Shown piece by piece: positions 40,553 to 49,651 of a stretch of 64,000 nt of DNA (position 1 is its first letter; each line of letters starts with the position of its first letter). The stretch lies in assembly GCF_014842075.1 (NCBI RefSeq), contig NZ_JACYVA010000001.1, positions 454,277-518,276 of the forward strand, written 5' to 3'. The position numbers and the translations under genes were made by a program. The notes under the pieces were generated by a model. It had not been told where the DNA came from and made no database searches. It was given only the letters and a program-made list of their open reading frames with translations. This stretch comes from Sphingomonas sp. CFBP 13720 (GTDB taxonomy: Bacteria; Pseudomonadota; Alphaproteobacteria; Sphingomonadales; Sphingomonadaceae).

Positions 40553-41272
40553 TCAGCGTTCCTCGCGGCGCAGGTACAGATAGTCCTCGTCGAATTCCGC
40601 CAATGCCTTCAGCCCGGCAAGATCGTGGATCACCACCCGCTTGCCCTTGAAATCCATCAATCCGCGTTCGCGCAGTTCGCGCAGCGTCCGGTTGACGTGG
40701 ACCGGCGTCAGCCCCGTGCAGTCCGACAGGTCCGATTGCTTGATCGCAAGGTCGAACCCGCTGTCGTCCGCCTGCCCGATCAGACCCAAGCGCACGCGCA
40801 GCTCGCACATCAGATGCGCGATCCGCTCGATCGCGGAGCGTCGTCCCAGCGACAACACCCATTCGCGGTGGATCGCGGCGTCGAGCGCGGTCAGGAACCA
40901 GTAGACCCGTGCCAGATGCGGATGCTGCTCGGTAATAGCGGTCAGCTTCACATGGGGCACGAGGATGACGCGGCACGGCGTCAGCGCCATGACGTTATGG
41001 TCGAGTTGCTTGAGCGAGAAACTGTGCAGATCGACGAAGTCACCTGCGACGTGCAATTCGGTGATCTGCCGCTCGCCGCCGGGCAAGTCCTTGTATCGAC
41101 ACATTAATCCGTCGGTCAGCAACGTACTGACGAGCAGCCGCTCGCCTGCGCGGATACAGGTGGTCTGCGCCGGAATGTCGCGTACGGTACCCAGCGAATC
41201 GCGGATCACCCGTTCCTCTTCTGCCGAAATAGTGTCGCGCGCGCGCAACTTCGCCAGATGTGCTTCGATCAC
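40553..41272 (-). CDS. Crp/Fnr family transcription regulator
   Basis: 239 residues: N-terminal cyclic-nucleotide-binding-like barrel (GLMCRYKDLPGGERQITELHVAGDFVDLHSF) and a C-terminal Crp helix-turn-helix (IKQSDLSDCTGLTPVHVNRTLRELRERGLM). It has no N-terminal Cys cluster of the FNR type, so the signal is unknown; this form is common in alphaproteobacteria. GTG at 41272 is chosen because GGGGAAG lies 4-10 nt upstream. Divergent from nifU. Confidence 0.88.
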   Translation of the reverse strand: MIEAHLAKLRARDTISAEEERVIRDSLGTVRDIPAQTTCIRAGERLLVSTLLTDGLMCRYKDLPGGERQITELHVAGDFVDLHSFSLKQLDHNVMALTPCRVILVPHVKLTAITEQHPHLARVYWFLTALDAAIHREWVLSLGRRSAIERIAHLMCELRVRLGLIGQADDSGFDLAIKQSDLSDCTGLTPVHVNRTLRELRERGLMDFKGKRVVIHDLAGLKALAEFDEDYLYLRREER

Positions 41273-41395
41273 CTGCTTCCCCCACTTATGTACCAGCCTG
41301 ATAGGTTGCGCGGAACGTCGTGGCAACGGCGGCGCGACGATGCGTTTCGGTTCCGTACCCTTGATCCCGCCGCCCCTGCGCGCCAAATGACAGGC

Positions 41396-41971
41396 ATGTT
41401 GATCGAAACCGAATCCACCCCCAATCCCGCGACGCTCAAGTTCCTTCCGGGACGTGCCGTCATGGACGCGGGCACCCGCGACTTCGCCAGCCCCGAGGAA
41501 GCGGAAGCTTCCCCGCTGGCCGACGCACTGTTCGGGCTGGGCGACGTGGTCGGCGTGTTCTTCGGTCGCGACTTCGTGTCGGTGACGAAGGCGCCGGGCA
41601 GCGAATGGTCGGACCTGAAGCCCGACGTTCTCGGCCTGCTGCTCGATCACTTCGCGGGCAACATGCCGCTGTTCCGTCCGACCGGCGCGGCGGGGTTCGC
41701 GGTGCCCGCCGTCGATAGCGGTTTCACCGACGATCCGGCCGATGCCGACATCGTCGAACAGATCAAGGAACTGATCGAAACGCGCGTCCGCCCCGCGGTC
41801 GCGAACGATGGCGGCGATATCATCTATCGCGGGTTCGAACAGGGTAAGGTGTATCTGCAGTTGCAGGGCGCATGTTCGGGCTGTCCATCATCCAGCGCGA
41901 CGTTGAAGAACGGGATCGAACAACTGCTGAAATACTATGTTCCCGAAGTGACCGAGGTTCGCGCGGTCTGA
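41396..41971 (+). CDS. NifU family Fe-S carrier
   Basis: 191 residues: an N-terminal Nfu_N domain (MLIETESTPNPATLKFLPG, a family hallmark) and a C-terminal NifU domain with C160-S-G-C163 that binds the cluster. Delivers Fe-S clusters, probably 4Fe-4S, to client proteins; separate from the suf operon here. ATG at 41387 is also in frame. The stop overlaps the next start. Confidence 0.93.
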   Translation: MLIETESTPNPATLKFLPGRAVMDAGTRDFASPEEAEASPLADALFGLGDVVGVFFGRDFVSVTKAPGSEWSDLKPDVLGLLLDHFAGNMPLFRPTGAAGFAVPAVDSGFTDDPADADIVEQIKELIETRVRPAVANDGGDIIYRGFEQGKVYLQLQGACSGCPSSSATLKNGIEQLLKYYVPEVTEVRAV

Positions 41972-42561
41972 TGCCGATGCTGACCGACGACGCTCTCGAC
42001 GCGCTGTTCCGCACTGCGCGTACCTTCAACCACTATACCGACCGTCCCGTCGCCGAGGCCGATCTGCGCGCGATCTGGGATCTGCTGAAATGGGGTCCGA
42101 CCAGCGCGAACCAGCTTCCGGCACGGATCGTGTGGTGCACGACGCAGGATGCGAAGGACCGGCTGGCGGAACAGTGCACCGGGGCCAATCCAGCCAAGGT
42201 GCGCGCCGCGCCGGTGACCGCGATCATCGGCATGGACACCGAGTTTCACGAATATCTGCCCGAACTCTATCCGCATGCGAATGCCAAGGCGTGGTTCGAT
42301 GGCAATGCCGAATTGCGGCAGGCATCGGCGTTCCGCAATTCGACATTGCAGGGCGCGTACCTGATCCTCGCCGCCCGGGCGCTGGGTCTGGATTGCGGAC
42401 CGATGTCGGGTTTCGACGCGGGCGGCGTCGACAAGGCGTTCTTCACCGACACGCCGTCGGTCCACGCCAATTTCATCACGACGATCGGCTATGGTGACAC
42501 CGCTTCGCTGCATCCGCGATCGCCGCGCCCGGATTTTGACAAGTTCAACCGGATCGCCTGA
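41971..42561 (+). CDS. Nitroreductase family protein, RutE/malonic semialdehyde reductase type
   Basis: 196 residues with FMN-binding nitroreductase features: ARTFNHYTDRPV, WGPTSANQLPARIVW, and GLDCGPMSGFDAGGVDKAFF. This is the subgroup annotated as malonic semialdehyde reductase RutE, but no other rut gene is present, so the real substrate is open. Start overlaps the nifU stop (TGATG). Confidence 0.88.
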   Translation: MPMLTDDALDALFRTARTFNHYTDRPVAEADLRAIWDLLKWGPTSANQLPARIVWCTTQDAKDRLAEQCTGANPAKVRAAPVTAIIGMDTEFHEYLPELYPHANAKAWFDGNAELRQASAFRNSTLQGAYLILAARALGLDCGPMSGFDAGGVDKAFFTDTPSVHANFITTIGYGDTASLHPRSPRPDFDKFNRIA

Positions 42562-42565
42562 TCCC

Positions 42566-43183
42566 GTGCGCACGCTCGTCATCGAAACCGCCACTGCCGC
42601 CTGCTCGGTCGCATTGATAGAGGACGGCGTGGTGATCGCACGCGATCATGTCGAGGTCGGACGCGGTCATGCCGAACGATTGCTGCCGATGATCGCCGCG
42701 TTGCCGGACGGCGGACGAGCGGATTCGATACTGGTCGACTGCGGACCGGGCAGCTTTACCGGCGTCCGTGTCGGGCTGGCCGCCGCGCGCGGCCTCGGCA
42801 TTGGATGGGGCGTGCCGGTACGCGGCTATTCGTCGCTGGCGATCGTCGCGGCCGCCGCGATGGCCGATACCGACGATGACGTGGTGGTCGCGGTGCTCGA
42901 CGGCGGGCATGGCGAAGTGTTTCAACAGGCGTTCGCGGCATCGCTGACCCCGGTCGATGCGATGGCGTCGCGCGCGCCGACCGATGCCGTCGCGGTGCTG
43001 GCGGGACGACGCGCGGTGGGACAAGGCGTCGCGCGGCTGCGCACCGCCGATTCGTCGATCGCGGCGGACGATCGGTTGCCAGATGCCGCGAACGCCGTGT
43101 TGCTGCCGTCGGCGATGACGGCGCTGCCCCCCGCCCCGCTCTATGGCCGCGCACCCGATGCGGTGCCGAAGGCGGCCGCATGA
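42566..43183 (+). CDS. tsaB: tRNA t6A-modification protein TsaB
   Basis: 205 residues of the Gcp/YeaZ group: LVIETATAACSVALIEDG, VGRGHAERLLPMI, DCGPGSFTGVRVGLAAARGL. Partner of TsaD and TsaE in making N6-threonylcarbamoyl-adenosine in tRNA. Starts at GTG 4 nt after the preceding stop and overlaps rimI by 4 bases. Confidence 0.93.
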   Translation: MRTLVIETATAACSVALIEDGVVIARDHVEVGRGHAERLLPMIAALPDGGRADSILVDCGPGSFTGVRVGLAAARGLGIGWGVPVRGYSSLAIVAAAAMADTDDDVVVAVLDGGHGEVFQQAFAASLTPVDAMASRAPTDAVAVLAGRRAVGQGVARLRTADSSIAADDRLPDAANAVLLPSAMTALPPAPLYGRAPDAVPKAAA

Positions 43184-43659
43184 GCAGCCTTGCGCCGGTC
43201 GCCGTGCTGGTCCGGGGCAGTGCCAAGGATATCGATGCGGTCGACGGCGTGATGCGCGCGGCGTTCGATCCAGCCTATGGCGAGGCATGGACGCCTGCAC
43301 AGACGCTGGGGATGCTGTCGCTGCCCGGCGTGTGGCTGACGATCGCGAAAGTCGATGCCGGGGCGGTCGGGTTCACGCTCACCCGCGCGATCGGTGGCGA
43401 TGCCGAGCTGTTGTTGCTTGCGGTAAAGCCCGAACACCGGGGCAAGGGTATCGGCCGCGCACTGCTTCGCGCCGCCATGGCGGAAGCGGTGGCGCGTGGA
43501 TCGCCGAGGCTGTGCCTCGAAATGCGCGCGAACAATCCTGCGACCCGGCTGTATCTGGGCGAAGGCTTCGTCAAGCGTGGCGAACGACGCGATTATTACG
43601 TCGGACGTGCGGGCGAACGCCATGACGCACACACCTACATATGGTCGGGCGACGCGTAG
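43180..43659 (+). CDS. rimI: Ribosomal-protein-alanine N-acetyltransferase RimI
   Basis: 159 residues, GNAT fold: AVKPEHRGKGIGRALLRAAMAEAVARG carries the acetyl-CoA loop R-G-K-G-I-G, followed by CLEMRANNPATRLYLGEGFVKRGERRDYY, the RimI-type C-terminus. Adjacent to tsaB as in many bacteria. It acetylates the N-terminus of S18 in E. coli; substrate range here is unproven. Confidence 0.9.
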   Translation: MSSLAPVAVLVRGSAKDIDAVDGVMRAAFDPAYGEAWTPAQTLGMLSLPGVWLTIAKVDAGAVGFTLTRAIGGDAELLLLAVKPEHRGKGIGRALLRAAMAEAVARGSPRLCLEMRANNPATRLYLGEGFVKRGERRDYYVGRAGERHDAHTYIWSGDA

Positions 43660-43763
43660 AAATTCTAAAAAAACCGTATGCAGCGTTGCGCAATGGGCGG
43701 GTTCGGGCAATAGCAGTGACAGTAACCGGCATCGTCCATGCCACCGCGTATCAAGGGAATATC

Positions 43764-44177
43764 ATGGAACTCCAAGCGGAGCGCGACGACACGCTCATCG
43801 CCCTGACCGCCGACATCGTCGCGGCCCATGTAAGCAACAACAACGTCGATGTGGCCGATATACCGGTCCTGATCCGCCGCGTTCATGAAGCATTGAACGA
43901 TCTGGGCAGCCCCGAACCCGAAACGGCCCCGCGCGCCGAACCCGCCGTGCCGGTCCGATCGTCGATCCGACCCGATTTCATCGTGTGTCTCGAAGACGGT
44001 CGCAAGCTGAAGATGCTCAAGCGGCATCTGATGACGCACTATAATCTGACGCCGGACCAGTATCGCGCGAAGTGGAACCTGCCCGCGGATTATCCAATGG
44101 TCGCGCCCAATTACGCCGAACAGCGCCGCACGCTGGCGAAGAAGATCGGTCTGGGCACGCAGCACCGCACGCGCTGA
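43764..44177 (+). CDS. MucR/Ros family transcription regulator
   Basis: 137 residues. The C-terminus holds the Ros/MucR zinc-finger-like domain: IVCLEDGRKLKMLKRHLMTHYNLTPDQYRAKWNLPADYPMVAPNYAEQR, with Cys and the two His of LKRHLMTHY as ligands. Family members silence or activate many genes (cell cycle, exopolysaccharide, virulence) in alphaproteobacteria. Start MELQAERDDT at 43764; AAGGGA upstream. Confidence 0.93.
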   Translation: MELQAERDDTLIALTADIVAAHVSNNNVDVADIPVLIRRVHEALNDLGSPEPETAPRAEPAVPVRSSIRPDFIVCLEDGRKLKMLKRHLMTHYNLTPDQYRAKWNLPADYPMVAPNYAEQRRTLAKKIGLGTQHRTR

Positions 44178-44251
44178 CCGGCGTTTAGCGGCTTTCGCTC
44201 GATCGACGGGCGCGTTACAAGGCCGCGACCCGACAGGACATTCAGGAACGC

Positions 44252-44674
44252 ATGGCCCGCAAGATCGACCTAGAAGCGCTTTGCCACCAGAAGGGGCTGC
44301 GGATCACCGAGCAGCGTCGCGTTATCGCGCGCGTGCTGTCGGAGGCGGAGGATCATCCCGACGTCGAGAAGGTATATGAGCGGTCGTCGGCGATCGATCC
44401 GGGCATTTCGATCGCGACAGTGTACCGCACCGTCCGGCTGTTCGAAGAGGCCGGCATTCTCGACCGCCACGATTTCGGCGACGGTCGCGCGCGGTACGAA
44501 CCCGCGCCCGAAGCGCATCACGACCACCTGATCGACGTGGAAAGCGGGCGCGTGATCGAATTCGTCGATCCTGAACTGGAACTGCTGCAAAAGCAGATCG
44601 CCGAGCGGCTGGGCTTCCGCCTCGTCGACCACCGCATGGAATTGTACGGCGTCAGCCTCGACCGCAAGGCCTGA
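44252..44674 (+). CDS. fur: Ferric uptake regulator Fur
   Basis: 140 residues: winged helix with the Fur signature LRITEQRRVIARVLSEA and ISIATVYRTVRLFEEAGIL, then the metal segment PEAHHDHLIDVESGRVIEF. It lacks the C-terminal CxxC zinc site of E. coli Fur, as is usual for alphaproteobacterial members. Likely iron-responsive; the window contains obvious candidate targets (suf operon, TonB receptors). Confidence 0.93.
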   Translation: MARKIDLEALCHQKGLRITEQRRVIARVLSEAEDHPDVEKVYERSSAIDPGISIATVYRTVRLFEEAGILDRHDFGDGRARYEPAPEAHHDHLIDVESGRVIEFVDPELELLQKQIAERLGFRLVDHRMELYGVSLDRKA

Positions 44675-44678
44675 TCGC

Positions 44679-45410
44679 TTGCCGGCAACCGCACGCCTGC
44701 GCCTGATCGGGCGCGCGGCGGCGATGCTGGCGACGCTGTTGATCTATCTGATATTGCATGGATCGTGGCGGCTGATCGGTGCACGGTCGCCATGGCCGCC
44801 ACGGTTCCTCGGTGCGATCGCGCGGGTCGTCGGTGTGCGGGTGACGATCGTCGGCACGCCGGTGGCGCGCGACGTATTGTACCTTGCCAATCATCAGAGC
44901 TGGATCGACATTCTCGCCATCGCGGGGGCCAGCGGTAGCGCGTTCGTCGCAAAGGGCGAACTGCGCGACGCGCCGCTGGTCGGGTGGCTGTGTACGCTCA
45001 ATCACACCTTGTTCGTGGATCGTGGCGACCGGCTGGGCGTGGCGCGACAGATCGATACGCTGCGTCAGGCGCTGGCGGCCGATCATCCCGTGACGGTCTT
45101 TCCCGAAGGCACGACCAGCGACGGCACCACGTTGTTGCCGTTCAAGGCGGCGTTGTTGGGCGCGATCGATCCGCCGCCGTCGGGATTGCAGGTCCAGCCA
45201 CTCTGGCTCGATTACGGTGCGGTACGCGATGTGCTGTGGGTCGGCGATGAACCCGGCACCGCCAATGCGGCACGGGTGCTGGCGCGTGCCGGCACCATCA
45301 AGCTGACGATCCATTTTCTCGAAGCGTTCGATCCCGCCGGGTTGGGTCGCAAGGCGGTAGCGAACCGGGCGCGGACGGCGATCGAGGCTGCGATGGCATC
45401 GCGGGATTGA
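44679..45410 (+). CDS. plsC: 1-acyl-sn-glycerol-3-phosphate acyltransferase
   Basis: 243 residues: an N-terminal membrane anchor (AAAMLATLLIYLILHGSW), the catalytic H72-x4-D77 motif in NHQSWID, and VFPEGTTSDG for phosphate binding. Transfers an acyl chain to lysophosphatidate in phospholipid synthesis. TTG start 4 nt after the fur stop; the conserved neighbourhood tsaB-rimI-mucR-fur-plsC supports it. Confidence 0.88.
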   Translation: MPATARLRLIGRAAAMLATLLIYLILHGSWRLIGARSPWPPRFLGAIARVVGVRVTIVGTPVARDVLYLANHQSWIDILAIAGASGSAFVAKGELRDAPLVGWLCTLNHTLFVDRGDRLGVARQIDTLRQALAADHPVTVFPEGTTSDGTTLLPFKAALLGAIDPPPSGLQVQPLWLDYGAVRDVLWVGDEPGTANAARVLARAGTIKLTIHFLEAFDPAGLGRKAVANRARTAIEAAMASRD

Positions 45411-45659
45411 TTCACGCGAAGGCGCGATGACGCGAAGAAGATGTTTTCGCGCGGAGGCGCGGAGGTGCAGAGGGGGTTCGCCCGGCCTCACCCGATCGCG
45501 CCAGCGATCCGGCATTCCCGACCGAACTTAAGCTGGAAGGTTCCGAATGCGCGAAACTGTCGGGGACTACAGAGCCCCCCTGCTCCTCCGCGCCTTCGCG
45601 CCTTCGCGCAAAAACATTCTTCTGATACGCTTCGCGTCTTCGCGCCCTTCGCGTGAACC
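45411..45659. repeat. Inverted-repeat intergenic element, copy 3
   Basis: Left arm 45411-45480 begins TTCACGCGAAGGCGCGATGA; right arm is its inverted, diverged copy ending at 45659 with GCGTGAACC. The arms align over about 70 bp including a shared ATGTTTT core. The 90-bp centre carries no gene. Fills the whole gap between plsC and the convergent dehydrogenase gene. Confidence 0.8.
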
Positions 45660-45670
45660 GACCCGCCTGA

Positions 45671-46588
45671 CTATTCGCTGAAGTCGCCCACCGTCACACG
45701 CCGTCCCAGCAGGAACGCGTCGTTGACATGCACGAACGGCGACAGGTCGACATCGCTCGTCCGATCACGGAGACATTCGGCGAACCGCCGGTAGAGCCGC
45801 GCATATTCGGCCTCGTCGCCGACATCCACCGCGACCCCATCGACCGCCATTTGCGACGCGCCCATCGACAGTTTCAGCGTACCGTCGTCGGTCTCGACGT
45901 CGATATCCCATGTCTGCGGCCCGGTCTGGTCGAAATCGAACTCGACGCGCACCGGCACGCCTGCCGTATCGGTGAAGTCCAGATCGGCCGCGATCGGCGC
46001 ATCGCGATTGGCGGGAAAACGCAACTCCGCCGCATCGAGCAGCAGCGGGCGCGGCAGGATGCGGGTGATGACCGACAGCGCATTGATCCCCGGATCGAAG
46101 ACGCCGATGCCCGGTTCCCATATCCATGCCTGTCCGGGATGCCAGACGCGTACGTCTTCCTTCCAGTTGACGGCGACCCGGCGGATCGTGCGCGTCGCCA
46201 GCCATGCGCGCGCCGGTTCGACCGCCGCCGCCTCACGCGAATGCCATGTCGCGAACAGCACCTTGCCCGCACGCTCCGCCGCTGTCGCGAACGCCTGCGC
46301 CTCCGTCAGCGTCGCGGCGGGTGGCTTTTCGATCATGACGTCCAGCCCGTGCGCCAACGCTTCCTCGACCAGCGGTAGCCTCCCGCGCGGCGGGGTGCAG
46401 ATCGATATCGCCTGTACGTCGGGGACCGCCGCCATCATGTCGGCGATCGTGCGGAAACCGGGGACGCCATCGGGCGGGGTATGGCCGGTCACCGCCGCGA
46501 CCAGATCGAAATCCGGGCTGGCGGCGATGTGCGGGATATGCTGGTCGCGGGCGATCTTCCCGATACCGGCCAGCGCGATGCGCGTCAT
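45671..46588 (-). CDS. Gfo/Idh/MocA oxidoreductase, galactose 1-dehydrogenase-like
   Basis: 305 residues. N-terminal Rossmann start RIALAGIGKIARDQHIPHIAA, catalytic region EKPPAATL, and the family pattern NWKEDVRVWHPGQAWIWEPGIGVFDPGINALSVIT, which in sphingomonads marks the D-galactose (or L-arabinose) 1-dehydrogenase group. It would oxidise the sugar to lactone with NAD(P). Adjacent GntR-type regulator on the same strand, likely its controller. Confidence 0.85.
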   Translation of the reverse strand: MTRIALAGIGKIARDQHIPHIAASPDFDLVAAVTGHTPPDGVPGFRTIADMMAAVPDVQAISICTPPRGRLPLVEEALAHGLDVMIEKPPAATLTEAQAFATAAERAGKVLFATWHSREAAAVEPARAWLATRTIRRVAVNWKEDVRVWHPGQAWIWEPGIGVFDPGINALSVITRILPRPLLLDAAELRFPANRDAPIAADLDFTDTAGVPVRVEFDFDQTGPQTWDIDVETDDGTLKLSMGASQMAVDGVAVDVGDEAEYARLYRRFAECLRDRTSDVDLSPFVHVNDAFLLGRRVTVGDFSE

Positions 46589-46649
46589 GTCGCTCTCCTG
46601 TACGTTATTACTCGGACATATCGGTGCCAACGAACGGTGGCAAGCGCCG

Positions 46650-47357
46650 TCATGCAGGCAGGGTGACGCGCGTGTCCTGAAACGCCATATCGACCAGATC
46701 GGTCATCGCGGCATAGGCCGCCGCCGGATCGCCCGCCGCGACCGCTTCGAACACGCGGACGTGGTCGGGTTGCGGATCGCGGCGTAGCGGGCTGTTGCGC
46801 TGTTTGAACACCGTCGTCCACGCCACGGCCGCGCCGACGCCGCTGGTCAGCGTAACGAGGAACGGGTTGCCCGATGCGTCGAGCAGCGCCGCGTGGAACC
46901 GCTGGTCCGCGTCGCGTCCGGCGTCGGTTGCCAGCGTATGGTCGGCCATGTCGGTCAGCGCATTGCGCATCGCGTCGACATGCGCGGTGCTGCGGCGTTG
47001 CGCCGCCAGTTGCGCGGCGGCCGGCTCGACGATCTTGCGCAGTTCGAACAGCGCGCCGATCAGCCGTTCGTCGGGTTCGGTGTGGAACACCCACGACAGC
47101 ACGTCGGGATCGAGCAACTGCCACTGGTCGCGGCTGGACACACGCGTGCCGGTCTTGGGTCGCGATTCGACCAGCCCCTTGGCCGCCAGCATGCGCAGCG
47201 CTTCCCGATAGGCGGTGCGCGATACGTTCAGACTGCCGCTGGCCGCGATCTCACCGTCCAGCAGGTCGCCGGGCGCCACTGCGCCCGATACGATGCGGAT
47301 GCCCAGATCGCGGGCGATCGTGCCGTGGATGCGCAGCGGTTTCGGGATGATCGCCAT
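46650..47357 (-). CDS. FadR/GntR family regulator
   Basis: 235 residues: N-terminal GntR winged helix (GDLLDGEIAASGSLNVSRTAYREALRMLAAKGLVESRPKTGTRV) and a C-terminal FCD effector domain (all helical, with DxxFHxxL-like DADQRFHAALLDASGN). Probably controls the galactose dehydrogenase gene 61 bp downstream; the ligand may be a sugar acid such as galactonate, by analogy. Confidence 0.9.
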   Translation of the reverse strand: MAIIPKPLRIHGTIARDLGIRIVSGAVAPGDLLDGEIAASGSLNVSRTAYREALRMLAAKGLVESRPKTGTRVSSRDQWQLLDPDVLSWVFHTEPDERLIGALFELRKIVEPAAAQLAAQRRSTAHVDAMRNALTDMADHTLATDAGRDADQRFHAALLDASGNPFLVTLTSGVGAAVAWTTVFKQRNSPLRRDPQPDHVRVFEAVAAGDPAAAYAAMTDLVDMAFQDTRVTLPA

Positions 47358-47363
47358 GCCGTA

Positions 47364-48119
47364 TCAGATCCCCCCGTTGACCGGTTCGCGGCCCCCCGCC
47401 GACAGTTGCCCGGCCAGATCGGCGACGCACGCATCGACCACCGCCCGGTCGGTCGCACGGACGACGAAATTGGCGCCGGTGCGGCCGTCGCGAAAGAACG
47501 GATAGCTGCCGATCGCGACGCCGTCATGCGCGCGCTCGACATTGCGTAACAGGTCGGCGACCTCGCTCTCCCCGACCCAGCAGCCCAGCGTCGCCGACAC
47601 GACGGGCAATCCGCCCTCCAGCGTGCCCGTCAGGCTGTCGAGCATCGCGGCGGCGATGTGCGGCACGCCCGCCATGATGAAGATGTTTGCGATATGGATA
47701 CCCGGCGCGCCCGACATGCGGTTTTCGATCAGCCCGCTGCCTTCCGGTACGCGCGCCATGCGCAACCGTGCCTCGGTCAATCCGCCGCGCGTCGCATAAT
47801 GTTCTTCGAGAATGGCCCGCGCCTGCGGATGAACGACCACCGGCACGCCCAGCGCCGCCGCGATCGAATCGACTGTGATGTCGTCATGCGTCGGCCCGAT
47901 GCCGCCGGTGGTGAACAGGTAATCGTTGCGTGCGCGCAGGATGTTGACCGCCTCGACGATCGCCGCTTCGCGGTCGGCGACGACGCGTACTTCGGACAGT
48001 CGGATACCCTGGACGTTCAGCCATGTCGCCAGTTGGGCGATGTTCCGGTCCTGCGTCCGGCCCGACAGGATCTCGTCCCCGATTACGAGCAGCGCGGCAG
48101 TCCAGGTGCGGTTCGTCAT
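47364..48119 (-). CDS. CinA-like molybdopterin-binding domain protein
   Basis: 251 residues: AALLVIGDEILSGRTQDRN and TTGGIGPTHDDITVDSIAAALG are the MoCF/CinA N-terminal domain motifs. The C-terminal amidase half of full CinA is absent, as in the common short form annotated 'competence/damage-inducible protein A'. Function unproven. Six bp upstream of the GntR gene on the same strand; divergent from map. Confidence 0.9.
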   Translation of the reverse strand: MTNRTWTAALLVIGDEILSGRTQDRNIAQLATWLNVQGIRLSEVRVVADREAAIVEAVNILRARNDYLFTTGGIGPTHDDITVDSIAAALGVPVVVHPQARAILEEHYATRGGLTEARLRMARVPEGSGLIENRMSGAPGIHIANIFIMAGVPHIAAAMLDSLTGTLEGGLPVVSATLGCWVGESEVADLLRNVERAHDGVAIGSYPFFRDGRTGANFVVRATDRAVVDACVADLAGQLSAGGREPVNGGI

Positions 48120-48173
48120 GGCCGACGCATAGCGCGGGGTCGCGCCCTCGCATAGCACGACATTTTTGCCTAT

Positions 48174-49010
48174 ATGACCCCGATGACCGATTATCATACC
48201 GTCACCATCGATACGCCGATGGTCCGTACCGGCGCGATCAAACTGTACGACGCCGCCGGGTTCGAAGGCATGCGCCGCGCCGGGCGGCTCGCCGCGCATA
48301 TTCTAGACGAAATCACGCCGCACGTCGTTCCCGGCGTGACCACCGGCGAACTCGACGCGATCATTCTTCGACTGACACGCGAAGGCGGCGGAGTACCCGC
48401 GACACTTGGCTATCGCGGCTATACCCATTCGACCTGCATCTCGATCAACCATGTCGTGTGTCACGGCATCCCGTCGGACCGGACGCTGAAGGACGGCGAC
48501 ATCGCCAATATCGACGTCACTCCGTTGCTGGACGGTTGGCACGGCGACAGCAGCCGCACCTATCTGGTCGAAGACGTGCCGATCAAGGCGCGGCGGCTCG
48601 TCGACGTGACCTACGAATGTCTGATGCTGGGCATCGAACAGGCGAAACCGGGCAACCGGATGGGCGACGTGGCCCATGCGATCCAGCGTCATGCCGAAGC
48701 ACATCGGTATGGCGTGGTCCGCGATTTTTGCGGCCATGGTCTGGGTCGGCTGTTCCACGATGCGCCCGACGTCGTGCATGCGGGGCGCGCCGGCACCGGG
48801 CCGGAGCTTCGGCCCGGCATGTTCTTCACGATCGAACCGATGATCAACATCGGCCGTCCCGACGTGAAGCTGCTGGACGACGGATGGACGGCGGTGACGC
48901 GCGACCGGTCGCTGTCGGCGCAGTTCGAACATTCGATCGGCATCACTGAAGACGGGTGCGAGATCTTCACGCTCAGTCCGCGCGGCTTCACCAAACCGCC
49001 CTACGCATGA
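48174..49010 (+). CDS. map: Type I methionine aminopeptidase
   Basis: 278 residues. Metal ligands lie in NIDVTPLLDGWHGDSSRTY (two Asp), FCGHGLGRLFHD (His), FTIEPM (Glu) and QFEHSIGIT (Glu); TCISINHVVCHGIP is the other conserved block. Removes N-terminal Met from nascent proteins. Either ATG at 48174 or 48183 could start translation. Confidence 0.95.
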   Translation: MTPMTDYHTVTIDTPMVRTGAIKLYDAAGFEGMRRAGRLAAHILDEITPHVVPGVTTGELDAIILRLTREGGGVPATLGYRGYTHSTCISINHVVCHGIPSDRTLKDGDIANIDVTPLLDGWHGDSSRTYLVEDVPIKARRLVDVTYECLMLGIEQAKPGNRMGDVAHAIQRHAEAHRYGVVRDFCGHGLGRLFHDAPDVVHAGRAGTGPELRPGMFFTIEPMINIGRPDVKLLDDGWTAVTRDRSLSAQFEHSIGITEDGCEIFTLSPRGFTKPPYA

Positions 49011-49058
49011 ACGCGGGGCGCGTCGTTCGCCTTCGCCGGGCGACGCGCAAATCCCTAA

Positions 49059-49562
<504 letters not shown>

Positions 49563-49651
49563 CGCGACGCAGCATAATATCGAATTAGAGGGCGTTTCCG
49601 TTCGCATCGTTGCGCGGAACGCGGGGTTTCATCCAGAAAGGGCAGTCTCCG

